Assembly: GCA_031271755.1 (NCBI GenBank)
Contig: JAISVB010000029.1
Location: 1 to 39,216 of the forward strand
From: Culturomica sp.
Lineage (GTDB): Bacteria; Bacteroidota; Bacteroidia; Bacteroidales; Marinifilaceae
Reading direction: 5' to 3'
Length of the DNA stretch: 39,216 nucleotides
The notes beneath the pieces were generated by a model. It was not told the origin of the DNA. It saw only the letters and a list, made by a program, of their open reading frames with translations, and did no database searches. Positions 37,196 through 39,216 of this stretch are shown in pieces. A program made the translations under genes and the position numbers. Within the stretch, counting starts at the first letter, position 1, and each line of letters begins with the position of its first letter.

Positions 37196-37372
37196 AAAAA
37201 TGTTCCAAAAGCACCCGGTGGCTTCGCAGCCAGGCTCGCCCGATTAGAATGGAAAGTTCTCGTCGTTTGGGACTGCGAACTCGTCAATAAAAAACTTGCC
37301 GAAGAAACACTCGACAGACTGGCTCGTGATATTACATCACCTCTCGAAGAAAGAATCCGAAGTTTTTTATAA
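37196..37372 (+). pseudogene. vsr: C-terminal remnant of a Vsr (very short patch repair) DNA endonuclease
   Basis: Immediately after the preceding stop codon, and in the same frame, an open stretch with no suitable start codon reads ...LARLEWKVLVVWDCELV and then NKKLAEETLDRLARDITSP, ending at TAA 37370-37372. LxWKVLVVWDCEL and the following helix are the hallmark end of Vsr endonucleases, which nick T:G mismatches at sites of cytosine methylation. The catalytic N-terminal half (zinc Cys/His and catalytic Asp) is missing, so about 45 of some 140 residues remain. Vsr genes normally travel with a cytosine methyltransferase; none is here. It marks decay or recombination at the edge of an accessory region. 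Confidence 0.72.
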
Positions 37373-37377
37373 TTTTG
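37370..37377 (+). promoter_or_regulatory. Candidate -7 element of the GHKL ATPase gene
   Basis: TAATTTTG matches TAnnTTTG and lies 19 bases before the ATG at 37397. Its first three bases are the stop codon of the Vsr remnant. The same nine bases ATAATTTTG recur before the next gene (38284-38292), again starting on the stop codon of the preceding gene. No -33 TTTG is evident. Confidence 0.4.
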
Positions 37378-37396
37378 CATAAAGGATGTTGAACGT

Positions 37397-38287
37397 ATGG
37401 TAATTCAAAAAAAGATAAATATACAAGATGACAAACTACTCAACGGGCTGATGCCGGTTTTGGAGATTATCAACCAAATCGAGGAGAGTAGCGATGAGAA
37501 TATCACCATCGATTTCAACTCCACGAGGTTTGTCTCACCCCTGTTTGTTTTACCTCTGATGGTTTATTTGCACGGGAACCCGCGGCAGATAAACTGTGTG
37601 AATCTTTCGCCATATCTGAGTACCGTTCATTTCCCCGACGGTATTATTCCCGACGGCATGAGGCGCAGCGAGTTTCTTGCCCACATGGAGGGCTATGTCC
37701 ACAAAAACTTCATTCCGATAGTCAACTTTCCGGCCTCGGTGCGAAACGACGATGAGAAAAACGCAATTTTGTCCACCGTGGAGTCGATTATTTCGAGGCA
37801 GTTGGGACTCGCTCCGAATATCGTTGCCGGCTTAAAATACATGATCGGGGAAAGCATCGACAACATCACGGAACATTCCGAATCGGAACGAGGGTATATT
37901 TTCGCACAGGCTTACCCGAAGAAGGGATATCTGGATGTTTGCATAGCCGACACCGGCATCACGCTTTTGGGCAGTTATCGGAAACAGAATAACAATGAGA
38001 TCGAGTCGGACTTGGAAGCCATCCAAGCGGCGAACAGAGGTATATCCACGAAAAACCTGCCGAATGCCGAGAACCGGGGGTACGGTATCATCACTTCAAA
38101 AAAGATGTTGATCGACGGACTGGGTGGGCACTACGTTATGATCTCCGGCAAGGCGATCCACTTGAAAAGCAAGGAACTCGACAAATTTCTCCTGCTCCCG
38201 GAGCAATTCCGATGGAATGGAACAATAATTACTTTTCGGATACCGTATAATAATAATGCGTTCAGTTACATCAACTATCTCGAATAA
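37397..38287 (+). CDS. GHKL ATPase with N-terminal STAS-like segment, no kinase dimerisation domain
   Basis: A 296-residue cytoplasmic protein. The C-terminal half is a GHKL (histidine-kinase-like) ATPase: N box E152-S-I-D155-N156-I-T-E-H160, G1 box D185-T-G187, and a later RGYGIITSKKML stretch that fits the ATP-lid glycines. There is no phosphoacceptor helix, no membrane segment and no sensor domain, so it is not a normal sensor kinase. The N-terminal 110 residues look STAS-like; ITIDFNSTRFVSP (36-48) aligns without gaps with VVIDFANVKFVTR at the same residue numbers of the next protein. By analogy with RsbW/SpoIIAB it may bind or phosphorylate a STAS partner; this is inference. Base composition looks more AT-rich than the left part of the window. 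Confidence 0.8.
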   Translation: MVIQKKINIQDDKLLNGLMPVLEIINQIEESSDENITIDFNSTRFVSPLFVLPLMVYLHGNPRQINCVNLSPYLSTVHFPDGIIPDGMRRSEFLAHMEGYVHKNFIPIVNFPASVRNDDEKNAILSTVESIISRQLGLAPNIVAGLKYMIGESIDNITEHSESERGYIFAQAYPKKGYLDVCIADTGITLLGSYRKQNNNEIESDLEAIQAANRGISTKNLPNAENRGYGIITSKKMLIDGLGGHYVMISGKAIHLKSKELDKFLLLPEQFRWNGTIITFRIPYNNNAFSYINYLE

Positions 38288-38301
38288 TTTTGTTACCTTT
38301 G
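38284..38301 (+). promoter_or_regulatory. Tandem -7 candidates before the STAS-like gene
   Basis: TAATTTTG (38285-38292) and TACCTTTG (38294-38301) lie in the 19 bases between the two genes. The first gives a leader of several bases to the ATG at 38307; the second would place the transcript start almost at the ATG. No -33 TTTG is seen at proper spacing for either. The small gene may thus be made separately from the ATPase gene. Confidence 0.4.
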
Positions 38302-38306
38302 CCACT

Positions 38307-38663
38307 ATGAGTGCCATTATTGACATAACGACGATCCTGAGTTCCGACCTGAAATCGAGGTCGGCTGTTAGCGACTTGTCGCTTTTCATTCGGAATATGA
38401 ATGAAAAGTCGGTTGTTATTGATTTTGCGAACGTCAAATTCGTTACCCGCAGTTTTATCGACGAGTTCTATAATACGTTTTTGAAAAACAAATCGTCAGA
38501 CATCAAAGTATCGCTCGCGAATGTTTCCGAAGATATTCAGATGGTTTTTGACGCTGTCAGCCAGACGCAGAACAAAGAGAAGAAGGTAAGTGAGAAAGGC
38601 AGTGTGGTTAAGCTAAACAATTTCGCCGAGGTAAGCAGCTATCTTAATGGTCTTCTGATATAG
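38307..38663 (+). CDS. STAS-like protein (DUF4325-type)
   Basis: A 118-residue single-domain cytoplasmic protein. The core VVIDFANVKFVTRSFIDEF (36-54) is the strand-turn-helix of STAS anti-anti-sigma-like folds, but the canonical D-S-S-G phosphorylation motif is replaced by T-R-S-F. A Lys/Glu-rich segment (88-100, QNKEKKVSEKG) precedes a final helix. DUF4325 proteins are usually encoded beside GHKL ATPases, as here. The ATG at 38307 is preferred; an in-frame ATG at 38256 lies inside the preceding gene and adds a non-conserved tail. No sigma factor or phosphatase is adjacent within the window. Confidence 0.8.
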   Translation: MSAIIDITTILSSDLKSRSAVSDLSLFIRNMNEKSVVIDFANVKFVTRSFIDEFYNTFLKNKSSDIKVSLANVSEDIQMVFDAVSQTQNKEKKVSEKGSVVKLNNFAEVSSYLNGLLI

Positions 38664-38697
38664 GTAAATAACTTATAAACAGCCGTTTATCGAACCT

Positions 38698-38752
38698 GTA
38701 ACCAGTTTTGAAAAAGATGCGAAGGACTGCGACACTTAACAGTAACCAGTTT
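38698..38752 (+). repeat. Direct repeat GTAACCAGTTT, two copies
   Basis: An 11-base exact repeat at 38698-38708 and 38742-38752, 44 bases apart, 19 to 30 bases upstream of nothing coding. Its closeness to the integrase gene makes recombinase arm or core sites a possibility; this is inference. Confidence 0.6.
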
Positions 38753-38830
38753 GTGACCTTCGATTCGAAATAACAGACAAAATACACATAATTAACTGCG
38801 TATCAAATAATTAAATAGATTAACCCGGCT

Positions 38831-38865
38831 CCCAGCTGGATCACTTGGGTCCCCAGCGGGATCAC
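38831..38865 (+). repeat. Tandem near-repeat CCCAGC(T/G)GGATCAC
   Basis: Two 14-base copies with one mismatch, 21 bases apart (38831-38844 and 38852-38865), just before the terminator hairpin. Function unknown. Confidence 0.6.
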
Positions 38866-38869
38866 ACGA

Positions 38870-38896
38870 AAAAGCGACTTTAGGGTCGCTTTTTTT
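38870..38896. terminator. Rho-independent terminator hairpin
   Basis: Stem AGCGAC (38873-38878) and GTCGCT (38885-38890) with a six-base loop, extended by flanking A and T tracts (AAAA before, TTTTTTT after). It could stop transcription in both directions. Upstream genes on the plus strand are the GHKL/STAS pair, about 210 bases away. Confidence 0.75.
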
Positions 38897-39043
38897 GTTG
38901 AATCGCCCTCACAGCCGCTTCTGGCGGGGGTTCTGCATCATCTCTGAATCGGACTTCCAAATACGACATACGGCGTAAAACAGCGCATTGCGGCGGGGTA
39001 CGGCGGGATGCGAGTAAGTTAATCGTAACCACCCTGCGGTGAT

Positions 39044-39067
39044 TTACGGCATAGGTTACGGCATTCG
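39044..39067 (+). repeat. 12-bp tandem repeat TTACGGCATnnG
   Basis: TTACGGCATAGG (39044-39055) and TTACGGCATTCG (39056-39067) are adjacent, sharing TTACGGCAT. Further TACGGC copies lie at 38969 and 38999. They sit just upstream of the integrase promoter, so binding by the recombinase or an accessory factor is possible. Confidence 0.55.
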
Positions 39068-39077
39068 GCGGCGGGGC

Positions 39078-39109
39078 CTTGCACGGTCCAAAAAGTGATG
39101 TTATGTTTG
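39078..39109 (+). promoter_or_regulatory. Bacteroides-type promoter of the integrase gene
   Basis: A -33 candidate CTTG at 39078-39081 and a -7 element TATGTTTG at 39102-39109, spacer 20 bases, match the Bacteroides consensus well. The leader to the ATG at 39170 would be about 55 bases. Confidence 0.6.
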
Positions 39110-39169
39110 TCCTGAAAACACGCTCACACACATCTGTACGCAGGTTTTGAGCGTAAAAAAGCACACATC

Positions 39170-39216
39170 ATGAAGGCAGACAAAAGCACATTTTCGATCC
39201 TTTTTGTAGCGCAAAA
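39170..39216 (+). CDS. Tyrosine recombinase / integrase, N-terminal fragment (runs off window)
   Basis: Fifteen complete codons from ATG at 39170 read MKADKSTFSILFVAQ. The pattern K-S-T-F-S-I-L-F near the N-terminus is characteristic of the arm-binding domain of Bacteroides integrases carried by conjugative and mobilizable elements. No catalytic residues are visible because the gene continues beyond the window. A well-placed promoter with good -7 and -33 elements lies about 60 bases upstream, supporting a real start. This probably marks the integrase-proximal end of an integrated element extending to the right. Confidence 0.7.
   Translation, partial: MKADKSTFSILFVAQ

Larger units (their letters stand above)
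38664..39169. other. Repeat-rich 506-bp intergenic region, probable end of a mobile element
   Basis: No convincing gene. From left: direct repeats GTAACCAGTTT at 38698-38708 and 38742-38752; an inverted pair CGAAGG 38720-38725 / CCTTCG 38757-38762 around the second; direct near-repeats CCCAGCTGGATCAC 38831-38844 and CCCAGCGGGATCAC 38852-38865, 21 bases apart; a terminator; then a more GC-rich stretch with four TACGGC motifs (38969, 38999, 39045, 39057), the last two inside a 12-bp tandem TTACGGCAT repeat. A 94-codon minus-strand open frame (38880-39164) is arginine- and proline-rich and has no recognisable homology; I do not call it. Composition changes between about 38.8 and 38.9 kb, which is a candidate element boundary. 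Confidence 0.6.

Noticed and set aside
38294-38304. CTnDOT-type attachment core (GTAnnTTTGC) at TTACCTTTGC
   Set aside because: The first base does not match, and the motif is nearly identical to the ordinary -7 promoter consensus, so it cannot be told from a promoter.
38830-38845. AGCTGGATCAC resembles the 3' end of 16S rRNA (GGCTGGATCACCTCC)
   Set aside because: Only about ten bases match, the anti-Shine-Dalgarno part is absent and no upstream rRNA sequence is present; it is part of a local tandem repeat.
38880-39164. 94-codon minus-strand open frame before the integrase
   Set aside because: Arginine- and proline-rich with no recognisable domain; it lies on the terminator, repeats and integrase promoter, and its length can be explained by high GC content.

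Overview
The window reads as a chromosomal segment of a Bacteroidales bacterium that ends on the right in an accessory, mobile-element-associated region. Three things point there: promoter -7 elements of the form TAnnTTTG upstream of several genes; gene families typical of Bacteroidetes (Lnb/DUF4105 protein, OstA-like protein, BioG-BioC pair, lipoproteins with an N-terminal Cys); and the order purH-mreBCD-PBP2-rodA. I cannot name a genus from sequence alone. No tRNA, rRNA or CRISPR array was seen.

Left part (1-15.4 kb). The 3' part of an M24B Xaa-Pro aminopeptidase converges on a small membrane protein. Divergent from that is a Rieske-like all-cysteine putative lipoprotein. Then follows a long co-directional run: purH, the rod/elongasome genes mreB, mreC, mreD, mrdA (PBP2) and rodA, the histidine-degradation genes hutI and a fused ftcD (separated by an 8-bp tandem repeat), and a PMCA-type Ca2+ P-type ATPase. 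A TPR sensor kinase, a NarL/LuxR response regulator and an unrecognised SH3-like membrane protein come next (15.4-19.0 kb); by eye their arginine codons differ from the neighbours.

Middle (19-26.5 kb). A tightly packed minus-strand biotin operon reads bioB-bioA-bioF-bioG-bioC, with no bioD in the window. It is divergent from queC through a compact promoter region. A diverged pectinesterase-family lipoprotein follows.

Right middle (26.5-37.2 kb). recQ converges on the pectinesterase. An envelope-biogenesis block follows: a SurA-like lipoprotein, a two-parvulin SurA-type chaperone, a MoxR ATPase and an OstA-like protein. A convergent transglutaminase-like lipoprotein, a YggS-family PLP protein and the pair truA-lnb (Lnb/DUF4105 lipoprotein N-acyltransferase family) complete it.

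Right end (37.2-39.2 kb). Directly after the lnb-like stop codon lies an unannotated C-terminal remnant of a Vsr mismatch endonuclease. Next is a two-gene module: a GHKL ATPase without a kinase dimerisation domain, and a stand-alone STAS-like (DUF4325-type) protein. The two proteins share the same N-terminal motif at identical residue numbers. After a 506-bp repeat-rich intergenic region with a clear terminator and a good Bacteroides promoter, the first 15 codons of a tyrosine recombinase of the Bacteroides integrase type begin at the window edge. This marks the start of an integrated element. This module and boundary are the most interesting part of the window.
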